Below, in pieces: positions 15,405 to 25,132 of a stretch of DNA of 64,000 nucleotides. The notes under the pieces are model-generated. The model saw only the letters and a program-made list of their open reading frames with translations. It had not been told where the DNA came from and did no database searches. The DNA comes from Pelagibius sp048268885 (GTDB lineage Bacteria > Pseudomonadota > Alphaproteobacteria > Kiloniellales > Kiloniellaceae), in NCBI GenBank assembly GCA_048268885.1, contig JBLWUP010000001.1:310001-374000 (forward strand), given 5' to 3'. The position numbers and the translations under genes are program-made. Position 1 is the first letter of the stretch. The number at the start of each line of letters is the position of its first letter.

Positions 15405-15493
15405 ATAAATCTTCCCGCAGTGCGATAAATATCCCTCCGCCAGGGGACAGACCCCCGGCAATGCCCAGTTGGGCCGTGCCAGAGGAGGGAACC

Positions 15494-16894
15494 ATGCAAG
15501 ACCTGCAAGGCGTGACACCAGGACAACAGAACAAGGTGCTTGGCATCAGCACCTTGGCCTTCACGGTCTGTTTCGCCGTGTGGACCATCTTTTCGATCAT
15601 CGGTGTGAAGATCAAACAGGACCTGGGCCTGTCCGACACGGAGTTCGGAATCCTGGTCGCTACGCCGATTCTCACCGGCTCCCTGAGCCGCATTTTCCTC
15701 GGCATCTGGACCGATCAGTACGGCGGCCGCCTCGTCTACACCGCAGTGATGGTGCTGACATCCGTCGCCGTCTGGCTGCTGTCCACGGTTTCGACCTATC
15801 AGATGTTCCTGGTCGCCGCCCTGGGCGTCGGCCTCGCCGGCGGTTCCTTCGCCGTGGGCATCGCCTACGTGTCGCGCTGGTACCAGAAGGAGCGCCAGGG
15901 CACGGCCCTCGGCATCTTCGGCATGGGCAACGTCGGCGCGGCGGTGACCAACTTCGGCGCGCCTTTCCTGCTTGTGGCCCTCGGCTGGCAGCAGACCGCG
16001 CAGGTCTATGCCGTTATCCTGCTGATCACCGCGGTATTGTTTTTCCTGACCACCCGCGACGACCCCGCCACGGCCCAGCGCAAGGCCAAGGGCGAAAAGC
16101 CCCAATCGGCCTTCATGCAGCTTTCGCCCCTGGCCAAGCTGCAGGTCTGGCGCTTCTCGCTCTACTATTTCTTCGTCTTCGGCGCCTTCGTCGCCCTGGC
16201 GCTGTGGCTGCCGCGCTACTACGTCGGCGTCTACGGTCTGGACATCAAGACCGCCGGCATGCTGGCCGCGGCCTATGCCCTGCCGGGCAGCGTCTTCCGC
16301 GCCCTCGGCGGCTACCTCTCGGACCGCTTCGGCGCCCGCCGGGTGATGTACTGGACCTTCTTCGCCTCGGCCGCGATCTGTTTCTTCCTCAGCTATCCCT
16401 CGACCGACTACGTGATCAAGGGGATCACGGGGCCGATCTCCTTCAACCTGACCATCGGCCTGCCGATCTTCGTCGCCCTGACGGTGGCGCTGGGCTTCTT
16501 CATGTCTCTCGGCAAGGCCGCGGTCTACAAGCACATCCCCGTCTACTACCCCGCGCACGTCGGCTCGGTCGGCGGCCTGGTCGGCATGATCGGCGGGCTC
16601 GGCGGCTTCATCCTGCCGATCTGCTTCGGCGTGATGAACGACCTCATCGGGGTGTGGACCAGCTGCTTCATGCTGCTGTTCGTCCTGGTCGGCATCGCCC
16701 TGCTGTGGATGCACTTCGCCATCCTGCGCATGGAGCGCCGGGCGATGGGCGAAGAGCGGGCGAACCTGCCGCAGCTGCCGGAGCTGGCCTCGCTGCATGG
16801 CCCCGAGCACGAGGGCGCCCTGGGGGGCACCCGCGGCAAGCAGAGTCCCACGACCGCAGCCGGACAAACCCAGCCGATGGAACCGGCTCACTGA
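15494..16894 (+). CDS. narK: NarK1-type nitrate transporter (MFS)
   Basis: A 466-residue major facilitator protein with about 12 transmembrane helices. The nitrate-signature glycine-rich stretches are present: GVGLAGGSFAVGIAYVSRW (TM5) and GGLVGMIGGLGGFILPICFG (TM11). The start at 15494 is chosen over an upstream in-frame Met because GAGGAGGGA sits 4-12 nt before it. NarK1-type proteins import nitrate with protons. The C-terminal 50 residues are a hydrophilic tail. It is followed after 68 bp by a second NarK, the tandem arrangement found in denitrifying alphaproteobacteria. Confidence 0.92.
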   Translation: MQDLQGVTPGQQNKVLGISTLAFTVCFAVWTIFSIIGVKIKQDLGLSDTEFGILVATPILTGSLSRIFLGIWTDQYGGRLVYTAVMVLTSVAVWLLSTVSTYQMFLVAALGVGLAGGSFAVGIAYVSRWYQKERQGTALGIFGMGNVGAAVTNFGAPFLLVALGWQQTAQVYAVILLITAVLFFLTTRDDPATAQRKAKGEKPQSAFMQLSPLAKLQVWRFSLYYFFVFGAFVALALWLPRYYVGVYGLDIKTAGMLAAAYALPGSVFRALGGYLSDRFGARRVMYWTFFASAAICFFLSYPSTDYVIKGITGPISFNLTIGLPIFVALTVALGFFMSLGKAAVYKHIPVYYPAHVGSVGGLVGMIGGLGGFILPICFGVMNDLIGVWTSCFMLLFVLVGIALLWMHFAILRMERRAMGEERANLPQLPELASLHGPEHEGALGGTRGKQSPTTAAGQTQPMEPAH

Positions 16895-16962
16895 AACGTA
16901 GGGAACACCCGCGGCGGGCGCGGCCCATCTGCGCCCGCCGCCGGTAAAAAGGATCAGAAGAG

Positions 16963-18354
16963 ATGACCACTTCACATAGTGTATCCACCAGCGGCCATGT
17001 CCTGACGGATTGGCATCCGGACGAGCCCGACTTCTGGGCCAAGGGCGGCCGCAAGATCGCGGCCAAGAACCTCTGGATCTCGATTCCCTGCCTGCTGCTG
17101 GCCTTCTCGGTCTGGCTGGTGTGGTCCGTCGTGGTGGCCAAGCTGCCGGCGATCGGCTTCACCTACACCACCGACGAGCTGTTCTGGCTGGCCGCCCTGC
17201 CCGGCCTCTCCGGCGCGACGCTGCGCATCTTCTACTCCTTCATGGTGCCGATCTTCGGCGGCCGCCTCTGGACCACCCTGTCCACGGCCTCGCTGCTGAT
17301 CCCGGCCCTGGGGATCGGGTTCGCCGTCCAGAACCCGGAGACGCCCTATGCGGTCTTCCTGGGGTTGGCCCTGCTCTGCGGCTTCGGCGGCGGCAACTTC
17401 GCCTCCTCCATGGCCAACATCTCCTTCTTCTATCCCAAGAAGGAGAAGGGCAACGCCCTGGCGCTCAACGCCGGCCTCGGCAACGCGGGCGTCAGCGTCA
17501 TGCAGTTCGTGGTGCCGCTGGTCATCACCGCCGGCGTCTTCGGCGCCATCGGCGGCGACCCGGTGGTGACCAACGACGGCACCCGACTCTGGCTGCAGAA
17601 CGCCGGCTTCGTCTGGGTGCCCTTCCTGGTGATCGCCACCTTGGCCGCCTGGTTCGGGATGAACGACATCGCCTCCGCCAAGGCCTCCTTCAAGGAGCAG
17701 TCGATCATCTTCACGCGCAAGCACAACTGGATCATGTGCATCCTCTACACCGGGACCTTCGGCTCTTTCATCGGTTATTCCGCCGGATTCCCGCTGCTCG
17801 CCAAGACCCAGTTCCCCGAGGTCGACTCGCTGCAGTTCGTCTTCCTGGGGCCGCTGGTCGGCGCGCTGAGCCGCGCGGCGACGGGCTGGATCTCCGACAA
17901 GTTCGGCGGCGGGCGCGTCACCTTCTGGACCTTCCTGGTGATGATCTTCGCGGTGGCCGGGGTGCTGTTCTTCCTCGGCATCAAAACGCAGCCAGGCGCC
18001 TTCTGGGGCTTCTTCGCGATGTTCATGCTGCTGTTCTTCGCCACCGGCGTGGGCAATGCCTCGACCTTCCAGATGATCCCCACGATCATGCGCCAGCAGA
18101 TCGGCCTGTTGATGCCGCAGCTCGACCAGGAACAGCACCTGCGCCAGTCGGAGCGGGAGTCGGCGGCGATCATCGCCTTCACCTCGGCCATCGCGGCCTA
18201 CGGCGCCTTCTTCATTCCCAAGGCCTACGGCACCTCCATCACCCTGACCGGCGGGCCGGAACTGGCGCTCTACTGCTTCATGGCCTTCTACGCCCTCTGT
18301 GTGGTGATCACCTGGTTCTACTACACCCGCCGCAACGCGCCCCTGCCGTGCTGA
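16963..18354 (+). CDS. narK2: NarK2-type nitrate/nitrite antiporter (MFS)
   Basis: A 463-residue MFS protein with about 12 helices. It begins with a 35-residue hydrophilic segment containing WHPDEPDFWAKGGRKIAAKNL, typical of NarK2. It holds the TM5 signature LCGFGGGNFASSMANISFFY and a second NarK motif with GVGNASTFQMIP. NarK2 exchanges cytoplasmic nitrite for external nitrate, protecting the cell during nitrate respiration. The ATG at 16963 has AAAAGGATC upstream. It precedes narG by 41 bp. Confidence 0.92.
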   Translation: MTTSHSVSTSGHVLTDWHPDEPDFWAKGGRKIAAKNLWISIPCLLLAFSVWLVWSVVVAKLPAIGFTYTTDELFWLAALPGLSGATLRIFYSFMVPIFGGRLWTTLSTASLLIPALGIGFAVQNPETPYAVFLGLALLCGFGGGNFASSMANISFFYPKKEKGNALALNAGLGNAGVSVMQFVVPLVITAGVFGAIGGDPVVTNDGTRLWLQNAGFVWVPFLVIATLAAWFGMNDIASAKASFKEQSIIFTRKHNWIMCILYTGTFGSFIGYSAGFPLLAKTQFPEVDSLQFVFLGPLVGALSRAATGWISDKFGGGRVTFWTFLVMIFAVAGVLFFLGIKTQPGAFWGFFAMFMLLFFATGVGNASTFQMIPTIMRQQIGLLMPQLDQEQHLRQSERESAAIIAFTSAIAAYGAFFIPKAYGTSITLTGGPELALYCFMAFYALCVVITWFYYTRRNAPLPC

Positions 18355-18395
18355 GCGTGCTTGGCTGAAACCGGGAACAAGAACGGAGAGATCAA

Positions 18396-21300
18396 ATGAG
18401 CCAACTGCTCGACCGCCTGAACTTCTTCTCCTCCAAGTCGCAGGGCGAATTCGCCGACGGTCACGGCGTGACCACGGGCGAGGACCGCGGCTGGGAGGAC
18501 AGCTACCGCAAGCGCTGGCAGCACGACAAGATCGTGCGCTCGACCCACGGCGCCAACTGCACCGGCTCCTGCTCGTGGAAGATCTACGTGAAGGGCGGAA
18601 TCGTCACCTGGGAGACCCAGCAGACCGATTACCCGCGCACGCGTCCGGATCTGCCCAACCACGAACCGCGCGGCTGCAGCCGCGGCGCCAGCTACAGCTG
18701 GTACATGTACTCGGGCAACCGGGTGAAGTACCCGATGGTGCGCGGGCGCCTCTTGAAGCTGTGGCGCGAAGCGCGCGCCGTGCGCACGCCGGTGGCGGCC
18801 TGGGCCTCCATCGTCGAGGACCCGAAGCGGGGCGCGGCCTACACCCGCAAACGGGGCCTCGGCGGCTTCGTCCGCGCCAGGTGGGAAGAGGTGAACGAGA
18901 TCATCGCCGCGGCCAATGCCTACACGGCGAAGACCTACGGGCCTGACCGCGTCATCGGCTTCTCGCCGATCCCAGCCATGTCGATGGTCTCCTATGCCGC
19001 GGGGTCCCGCTACCTGTCGCTGCTGGGCGGCGTCTGCATGTCGTTCTACGACTGGTATTGCGACCTGCCGCCGGCCTCGCCGCAGACCTGGGGCGAGCAG
19101 ACCGACGTGCCGGAGAGCGCCGACTGGTACAACGCCGGATTTCTGATGATCTGGGGCTCCAACGTGCCGCAGACCCGCACGCCGGATGCTCACTTCTATA
19201 CCGAGGTGCGCTACAAGGGCACCAAGTCGGTGGTGGTCAGCCCCGACTACTCCGAGGCCTCCAAGTTCGCCGACCTCTGGCTGCACCCCAAGCAGGGCAC
19301 CGACGCGGCGCTGGCCATGGCCATGGGTCACGTCATCCTGCGCGAATACCATCTCGACCGTCAGGCCGAGTACTTCGAGGACTACGCCCGGCGCTTCACC
19401 GACATGCCCATGCTGGTGCGACTGGTGAAGAAGGACGGCCACTACCTGCCGGAGCGCCTGCTGCGCGCTTCCGACCTGGACGGCGCGCTGGGCCAGGAGA
19501 ACAATCCCGAGTGGAAGACCCTGGCCATCGACGAAGCGGACGAGCGCATCGTCGCGCCGCAGGGCTCGGTCGGCTTCCGCTGGGGCGAACAGGGCAAGTG
19601 GAATCTGGAGCAGAAGGACGCCGAGGGGCAGGAGGTGAAGCTGCGCCTCAGCCAGATCCTCGACAAGGACCACGATGACGTGGTCGACGTGGGCTTCCCC
19701 TACTTCGGGAACCGCGAGCATGATCACTTCAAGGGGACCGACCATCCCGACGTACTGCTGCGCCGCGTCCCGGTGAAGGCCGTGAAGACCGCCGAGGGGG
19801 AAACCCTGGTCGCGACGGTCTTCGACCTCTTCGTCGCCAACTACGGTCTCGACCGCGGCCTCGGCGGCGGCATGGTCGCCAAAGACTACGGCGAGAACGT
19901 GCCCTATACGCCGGCCTGGGCGGAGCAGATCACCGGGGTGCCGGCCGACCACATCATCACCGTGGCGCGGGAATTCGCCGGCAATGCCGAGAAGACCAAC
20001 GGCCGCTCCATGGTCATCCTCGGTGCCGGCCTGAACCACTGGTACCACATGGACATGAACTACCGGGGGATCATCAACCTGCTGGTCATGTGCGGCTGCG
20101 TCGGCCAGTCGGGCGGTGGCTGGTCGCACTATGTCGGCCAGGAAAAGCTGCGCCCGCAGACCGGCTGGCTGCCGCTGGCCTTCGGCCTCGACTGGGGCCG
20201 CCCGCCGCGGCACATGAACTCGACCTCCTTCTTCTATGCCCATACCGACCAGTGGCGCTATGAGGGCCTGGAGGTGAAGGAGATCCTCTCGCCGACGGCC
20301 CCGGAAGGGCCCTGGGACGGCGCGCTGATCGACTACAACATCCGCGCCGAACGCATGGGCTGGCTGCCCTCGGCCCCGCAGCTAGAGACCAATCCGCTGG
20401 AGATCACCAAGACGGCCTACGAGGCCGGCAAGGACCCCAAGGATTACGTGGTCGAGCAGCTGAAGTCCGGCGGCCTCAAGATGTCCTGCGAGGACCCGGA
20501 CAATCCGGTCAACTGGCCGCGCAACCTCTTCGTCTGGCGCTCCAATCTACTCGGCTCCTCGGGCAAGGGGCACGAGTATTTCCTGAAGCACCTGCTGGGC
20601 ACTTCGCACGGCGTCCTCGGCAAGGACCTCGGGGAAGACGGCGGCCAGAAGCCGGACGAGGCGGTGTGGCACGAAGACGCGCCGGAAGGAAAGCTCGACC
20701 TGCTGGTGACCCTCGACTTCCGCATGTCGACCACCTGCGTCTACTCGGACATCGTGCTGCCGACCGCGACCTGGTACGAGAAGAACGACCTCAACACCTC
20801 CGACATGCACCCCTTCATTCACCCGCTGACCTCCGCGACCGATCCGGCCTGGGAATGCCGCAGCGACTGGGACATCTACAAGGGCATCGCCAAGAGTTTC
20901 TCCGAGGTGGCGCCCGAAGTTCTGGGCGTCGAGAAGGACGTCGTGATGGTGCCGATCCTGCACGACACGCCGGCCGAGATCGCCCAGGCGATGGACGTGA
21001 AGGACTGGAAGAAGGGCGAGATCGAAGCGATCCCCGGCAAAACGATGCCGCAGATCGCCGTGGTCGAGCGCGACTACCCCAACCTCTACAAGCGCTTCAC
21101 CGCCCTGGGCCCGCTCATGAACAAGCTGGGCAACGGCGGCAAGGGCATCGCCTGGAACACCGAGCACGAGGTCGAAGGCCTTGGCAAGCTGAACGGCGTC
21201 GTGACCGAGGAGGGCCCCACCAAGGGCATGCCGCGCATCGAAACCGACATCGACGCCACGGAGGTTATTCTTATGCTGGCGCCGGAGACCAACGGCGAGG

Positions 21301-22157
21301 TCGCGGTGAAGGCCTGGGAAGCACTGTCTAAGAACACCGGGCGCGACCACAGCCACCTTGCGGTGCCGAAAGAGGACGAGAAAATCCGCTTCCGCGACGT
21401 GGTGGCGCAGCCGCGCAAGATCATCTCCTCACCGACCTGGTCGGGCATTGAATCGGAGAAGGTCTGCTACAACGCCGGCTACACCAACGTCCACGAGCTG
21501 ATCCCCTGGCGCACCCTGACCGGCCGCCAGCAGCTCTATCAGGACCACCTCTGGATGCGGGCCTTCGGCGAGGGCTTCTGCGTCTACCGTCCGCCGATCG
21601 ACACCAAGACCGTGAACCCGGTCATCGAGTCGAAGAGCAACGGCAACCCCCAGGTGGTGCTGAACTTCATCACGCCGCACCAGAAGTGGGGCATCCACTC
21701 GACCTATACCGACAACCTGATGATGCTGACGCTTAACCGCGGCGGCCCCGTGGTGTGGCTCAGCGAGACCGACGCCAAGAAAGCGGGCATTCAGGACAAC
21801 GACTGGGTCGAGGCCTACAACACCAACGGAGCGCTGACCGCGCGGGCCGTCGTCTCCCAGCGCATGCATGAAGGCACCATCTTCATGTATCACGCGCAGG
21901 AGAAGATCGTGAACACGCCGGGCTCGGAGATGACCGGCAACCGCGGCGGCATCCACAACTCGGTGACCCGGGCGGTGCTGAAGCCGACGCACATGATCGG
22001 CGGCTACGCTCAGCAGTCCTACGGTTTCAACTACTACGGCACGGTCGGCTCGAACCGCGACGAGTTCGTCATTGTCCGCAAGATGGACAAGGTGGACTGG
22101 CTCGAACGGCCGGCACGTGACGATCAGGATTCCTTCAGTGGGGAGGCGGCAGAATGA
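18396..22157 (+). CDS. narG: Respiratory nitrate reductase alpha subunit NarG
   Basis: A 1253-residue molybdoenzyme, full length for the family. The N-terminal FS0 [4Fe-4S] ligands are H51, C55, C59 and C94 (HGANCTGSC, then RGC), including the histidine diagnostic for NarG. YDWYCDLPPASPQ contains D223, equivalent to the Asp that ligates molybdenum. There is no twin-arginine export signal, so the enzyme faces the cytoplasm as in true NarGHI. It reduces nitrate to nitrite with quinol electrons delivered by NarI and NarH. It overlaps narH by 4 bp. Confidence 0.98.
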   Translation: MSQLLDRLNFFSSKSQGEFADGHGVTTGEDRGWEDSYRKRWQHDKIVRSTHGANCTGSCSWKIYVKGGIVTWETQQTDYPRTRPDLPNHEPRGCSRGASYSWYMYSGNRVKYPMVRGRLLKLWREARAVRTPVAAWASIVEDPKRGAAYTRKRGLGGFVRARWEEVNEIIAAANAYTAKTYGPDRVIGFSPIPAMSMVSYAAGSRYLSLLGGVCMSFYDWYCDLPPASPQTWGEQTDVPESADWYNAGFLMIWGSNVPQTRTPDAHFYTEVRYKGTKSVVVSPDYSEASKFADLWLHPKQGTDAALAMAMGHVILREYHLDRQAEYFEDYARRFTDMPMLVRLVKKDGHYLPERLLRASDLDGALGQENNPEWKTLAIDEADERIVAPQGSVGFRWGEQGKWNLEQKDAEGQEVKLRLSQILDKDHDDVVDVGFPYFGNREHDHFKGTDHPDVLLRRVPVKAVKTAEGETLVATVFDLFVANYGLDRGLGGGMVAKDYGENVPYTPAWAEQITGVPADHIITVAREFAGNAEKTNGRSMVILGAGLNHWYHMDMNYRGIINLLVMCGCVGQSGGGWSHYVGQEKLRPQTGWLPLAFGLDWGRPPRHMNSTSFFYAHTDQWRYEGLEVKEILSPTAPEGPWDGALIDYNIRAERMGWLPSAPQLETNPLEITKTAYEAGKDPKDYVVEQLKSGGLKMSCEDPDNPVNWPRNLFVWRSNLLGSSGKGHEYFLKHLLGTSHGVLGKDLGEDGGQKPDEAVWHEDAPEGKLDLLVTLDFRMSTTCVYSDIVLPTATWYEKNDLNTSDMHPFIHPLTSATDPAWECRSDWDIYKGIAKSFSEVAPEVLGVEKDVVMVPILHDTPAEIAQAMDVKDWKKGEIEAIPGKTMPQIAVVERDYPNLYKRFTALGPLMNKLGNGGKGIAWNTEHEVEGLGKLNGVVTEEGPTKGMPRIETDIDATEVILMLAPETNGEVAVKAWEALSKNTGRDHSHLAVPKEDEKIRFRDVVAQPRKIISSPTWSGIESEKVCYNAGYTNVHELIPWRTLTGRQQLYQDHLWMRAFGEGFCVYRPPIDTKTVNPVIESKSNGNPQVVLNFITPHQKWGIHSTYTDNLMMLTLNRGGPVVWLSETDAKKAGIQDNDWVEAYNTNGALTARAVVSQRMHEGTIFMYHAQEKIVNTPGSEMTGNRGGIHNSVTRAVLKPTHMIGGYAQQSYGFNYYGTVGSNRDEFVIVRKMDKVDWLERPARDDQDSFSGEAAE

Positions 22158-23680
22158 AGATCCGCGCGCAAATCGGCATGGTGCTGAACCTCGACAAGTG
22201 CATCGGGTGTCACACCTGCTCAGTCACCTGCAAGAACGTCTGGACCAACCGCGAAGGCATGGAATATGCCTGGTTCAACAACGTCGAGACCAAACCCGGT
22301 ATCGGCTACCCCAAGGAATGGGAGAACCAGAAACGCTGGAACGGCGGCTGGGAGCGAACCGGCAACGGCCGCCTGCGCCCCAAGATGGGCCCCAAGTGGC
22401 GGGTGCTGGCGAAGATCTTCGCCAATCCGGACCTGCCGGAGATCGACGACTACTACGAACCCTTCACCTTCGACTACGAGCACCTGCAAAAGGCGCCGGA
22501 GCTGGAGGCCTCGCCGACCGCCCGGCCCCGCTCGCTGATTTCCGGCGAGCGCATGGAAAAGATCGAGTGGGGGCCGAACTGGGAGGAGATCCTGGGCGGC
22601 GAGTTCGAGAAGCGCTCGAAGGACGTGAATTTCGAAGGCATCGAGAAGGAAATCTACGGCGCGTTCGAAAACACCTTCATGATGTACCTGCCCCGGCTCT
22701 GCGAGCACTGCCTCAACCCGGCCTGCGTGGCGGCCTGCCCCTCCGGCGCGATCTATAAGCGTGAGGAGGACGGCATCGTCCTGATCGATCAGGAGAAATG
22801 CCGCGGCTGGCGCATGTGCGTCTCCGGCTGTCCCTACAAGAAGATCTACTACAACTGGTCGAGCGGTAAGTCCGAGAAGTGCATCTTCTGCTACCCGCGC
22901 ATCGAGGCGGGTCAGCCGACGGTTTGTTCTGAGACCTGCGTCGGGCGTATCCGCTATCTCGGCGTGCTGCTCTACGACGCCGACCGGATCGGCCAGGCCG
23001 CGGCGACCAAGGACGAGGGCGACCTCTACCAGGCGCAGCTCGACATCTTCCTCGACCCCAACAATCCCGAGGTGATCAAGCAGGCGCGGGCCGACGGCGT
23101 GCCCGAGGCCTGGCTGGAAGCGGCGCGGCGTTCGCCGGTGTGGAAAATGGCGATGGACTGGAAGATCGCCTTCCCGCTGCATCCGGAATACCGCACCCTG
23201 CCGATGGTCTGGTACGTGCCGCCGCTCTCGCCGATCCAGGCGGCGGCGGAGGCCGGCAAGATCGCCTGGGACGAGGGCCTGCCGGACGTCTCTTCCCTGC
23301 GCATCCCCCTGCGCTATCTCGCCAATCTCCTGACCGCCGGCAACGAACAGCCGGTCGCCGAGGCCCTGCAGCGCATGCTGGGTATGCGCGCCTACATGCG
23401 CGCCAAGACCGTCGACGGCGTCATCGACGAATCGCTGGCAACGCGGGTCGGCCTCTCCGTCGAGCGTATCGAAGAGATGTATCACGTCATGGCGATCGCC
23501 AACTACGAGGACCGCTTCGTCATCCCGACGGCGCACCGCGAAGTCAGCGAGGACGCCTACGATCTGCGCGGATCCTGCGGCTTCAGCTTCGGCAACGGCT
23601 GCTCGGGCGGCAGCAGCGAAACCAACCTCTTCGGCGGCGGCCGCAAGAAGAAGGTGCAAACCCCGACGGAGGTATTCTGA
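22154..23680 (+). CDS. narH: Respiratory nitrate reductase beta subunit NarH
   Basis: A 508-residue iron-sulfur protein with four cysteine clusters. The first is CIGCHTC (C16-C26), the second begins around residue 183 (CEHCLNPACVAACP), the third is CRGWRMCVSGCP and the fourth CIFCYP...CSETC. In the third cluster Trp replaces one Cys, as in NarH of E. coli, where it makes a [3Fe-4S] centre. It carries electrons from NarI haem to NarG. The Gly/Ser/Cys-rich C-terminus (about 475-495) is slightly unusual. ATG overlaps the narG stop; its own TGA overlaps the narJ ATG. Confidence 0.98.
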   Translation: MKIRAQIGMVLNLDKCIGCHTCSVTCKNVWTNREGMEYAWFNNVETKPGIGYPKEWENQKRWNGGWERTGNGRLRPKMGPKWRVLAKIFANPDLPEIDDYYEPFTFDYEHLQKAPELEASPTARPRSLISGERMEKIEWGPNWEEILGGEFEKRSKDVNFEGIEKEIYGAFENTFMMYLPRLCEHCLNPACVAACPSGAIYKREEDGIVLIDQEKCRGWRMCVSGCPYKKIYYNWSSGKSEKCIFCYPRIEAGQPTVCSETCVGRIRYLGVLLYDADRIGQAAATKDEGDLYQAQLDIFLDPNNPEVIKQARADGVPEAWLEAARRSPVWKMAMDWKIAFPLHPEYRTLPMVWYVPPLSPIQAAAEAGKIAWDEGLPDVSSLRIPLRYLANLLTAGNEQPVAEALQRMLGMRAYMRAKTVDGVIDESLATRVGLSVERIEEMYHVMAIANYEDRFVIPTAHREVSEDAYDLRGSCGFSFGNGCSGGSSETNLFGGGRKKKVQTPTEVF

Positions 23681-24390
23681 TGAGCAAGACCTTCAAGGTT
23701 CTCTCCCTGCTGCTGACCTATCCGGAAGCGGAGGTCCAGGCAGCGGCCGGCGAGATGAAGCAGGTTCTGCACCTCGAGAAGCTGGTGCCGTCCCACTGCC
23801 TGAAAGGCCTCGACGAACTTCTGGACGACATCGCGACGGCGGACCTCTACGACCTGCAGGAGCGCTACGTCCTGCTGTTCGACCGCTCGCGGTCCCTGTC
23901 GCTGCACCTCTTCGAGCACATCCATGGCGAAAGCCGCGACCGCGGCCAGGCCATGGTCGACCTGGCCGAGCACTACGAGCAGCACGGCCTGCTGCTCAGC
24001 GCCAAGGAGTTGCCGGACTTCCTGCCGCTGTTCCTGGAGTTTCTCGCCACCCGGCCGCTGCCGGAGGCGCTGGAGCTGTTGGAGCAGCCGCTGGACGTCA
24101 TCGCCGCCTTGGGAGAACGCCTGCGCAAGCGCAAGAGCGCCTATGCCTGGGTTCTGCTCGCCCTGGAGGGCATTGCCAAGGGAAAGCCCTCTAAGGCGGT
24201 CCTGGACAGCCTGCTGGCCGAACCGGATGAGGACCCCGAGGACCTGGAGGCGCTCGACCGTGCCTGGGAGGACCAGCCCGTCACCTTTGGCCCCGGCGCC
24301 GCCGGCGCCACGGCGCCCGGCGGGGGCTGCCCGGCCGTGCGCGACACCCTGGCGCGGATGGACTCTCCCGCCAATCCAAAGTCCTATTGA
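23680..24390 (+). CDS. narJ: Nitrate reductase assembly chaperone NarJ
   Basis: A 236-residue TorD/NarJ-family chaperone, with the start at 23680 inside the overlapping ATGA of narH. The typical start KTFKVLSLLLTYPEAE and the core LSLHLFEHIHGESRDRGQAMVDL identify NarJ. It helps insert molybdenum cofactor and Fe-S centres into NarG before membrane attachment. The frame is open further upstream within narH, but that is shadow. A Gly/Ala-rich stretch near 205-220 precedes the C-terminus. Confidence 0.95.
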   Translation: MSKTFKVLSLLLTYPEAEVQAAAGEMKQVLHLEKLVPSHCLKGLDELLDDIATADLYDLQERYVLLFDRSRSLSLHLFEHIHGESRDRGQAMVDLAEHYEQHGLLLSAKELPDFLPLFLEFLATRPLPEALELLEQPLDVIAALGERLRKRKSAYAWVLLALEGIAKGKPSKAVLDSLLAEPDEDPEDLEALDRAWEDQPVTFGPGAAGATAPGGGCPAVRDTLARMDSPANPKSY

Positions 24391-24402
24391 GGAGCTCGAG
24401 AG

Positions 24403-25128
24403 ATGGCTTCCTTTCTCAACACGCTGATCTTCGGGATCTACCCCTACATCGCCCTCGCCGTCCTGGCGCTGGGCTCGATCATCCGCTACGACCGCGAGCC
24501 CTACACCTGGCGCTCGGGCTCCAGCCAGCTGCTGCGCCGGCGCCAGCTGGTCATGGGCTCGGTGCTGTTCCACGTCGGCGTGCTCATCGTCTTCTTCGGC
24601 CACCTCGTCGGCCTGCTGACGCCCATCCAGCTCTTCGACCTGGTCGGGATCAGTCACGGCTTCAAGCAGATCATGGCCATCGTGGTCGGCGGCGTCGCCG
24701 GCGGTTTCGCGATCGTCGGCGCCAGCCTGCTGGCCCACCGCCGCCTTTTCGATCCGCGCATCCGCGCCAATTCTAGCTTTGGCGACAACGCCATCATCCT
24801 GCTGCTGTGGCTGCAGCTGGCGCTCGGCCTCGCCACCATTCCCTTGTCGCTGGGACATCTCGACGGCCACGAGATGGTGCGTTTCATGTCTTGGGCCCAA
24901 GGTATCTTCACCTTCGACTTCGCCGCGTCGAGCTACGTGCTGGACGCGCACCCGATCTTCAAGCTGCACCTCTTCCTGGGCCTGACGATCTTCCTGGTCT
25001 TCCCCTTCACCCGCCTGGTGCACATGCTGAGCGTGCCGCTGCGCTACTTCTGGCGGCCCGGCTACCAGATCGTGCGCAGCAAGCGCGCCCCGGCGGCCCG
25101 TGGCCAGGTAAAGACAGCGGCGGAGTAG
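24403..25128 (+). CDS. narI: Respiratory nitrate reductase gamma subunit NarI (cytochrome b)
   Basis: A 241-residue membrane protein with five transmembrane helices. It contains the conserved GSVLFHVGVLIVFFGHL (haem-ligand His residues in TM2) and FKLHLFLGLTIFLVFPFTRLVH (His residues in TM5), which bind two b haems. It oxidises quinol at the periplasmic side and passes electrons to NarH. GGAG lies before the ATG. It completes a normal narGHJI set and is followed after 4 bp by a peptidyl-prolyl isomerase gene. Confidence 0.96.
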   Translation: MASFLNTLIFGIYPYIALAVLALGSIIRYDREPYTWRSGSSQLLRRRQLVMGSVLFHVGVLIVFFGHLVGLLTPIQLFDLVGISHGFKQIMAIVVGGVAGGFAIVGASLLAHRRLFDPRIRANSSFGDNAIILLLWLQLALGLATIPLSLGHLDGHEMVRFMSWAQGIFTFDFAASSYVLDAHPIFKLHLFLGLTIFLVFPFTRLVHMLSVPLRYFWRPGYQIVRSKRAPAARGQVKTAAE

Positions 25129-25132
25129 GACG

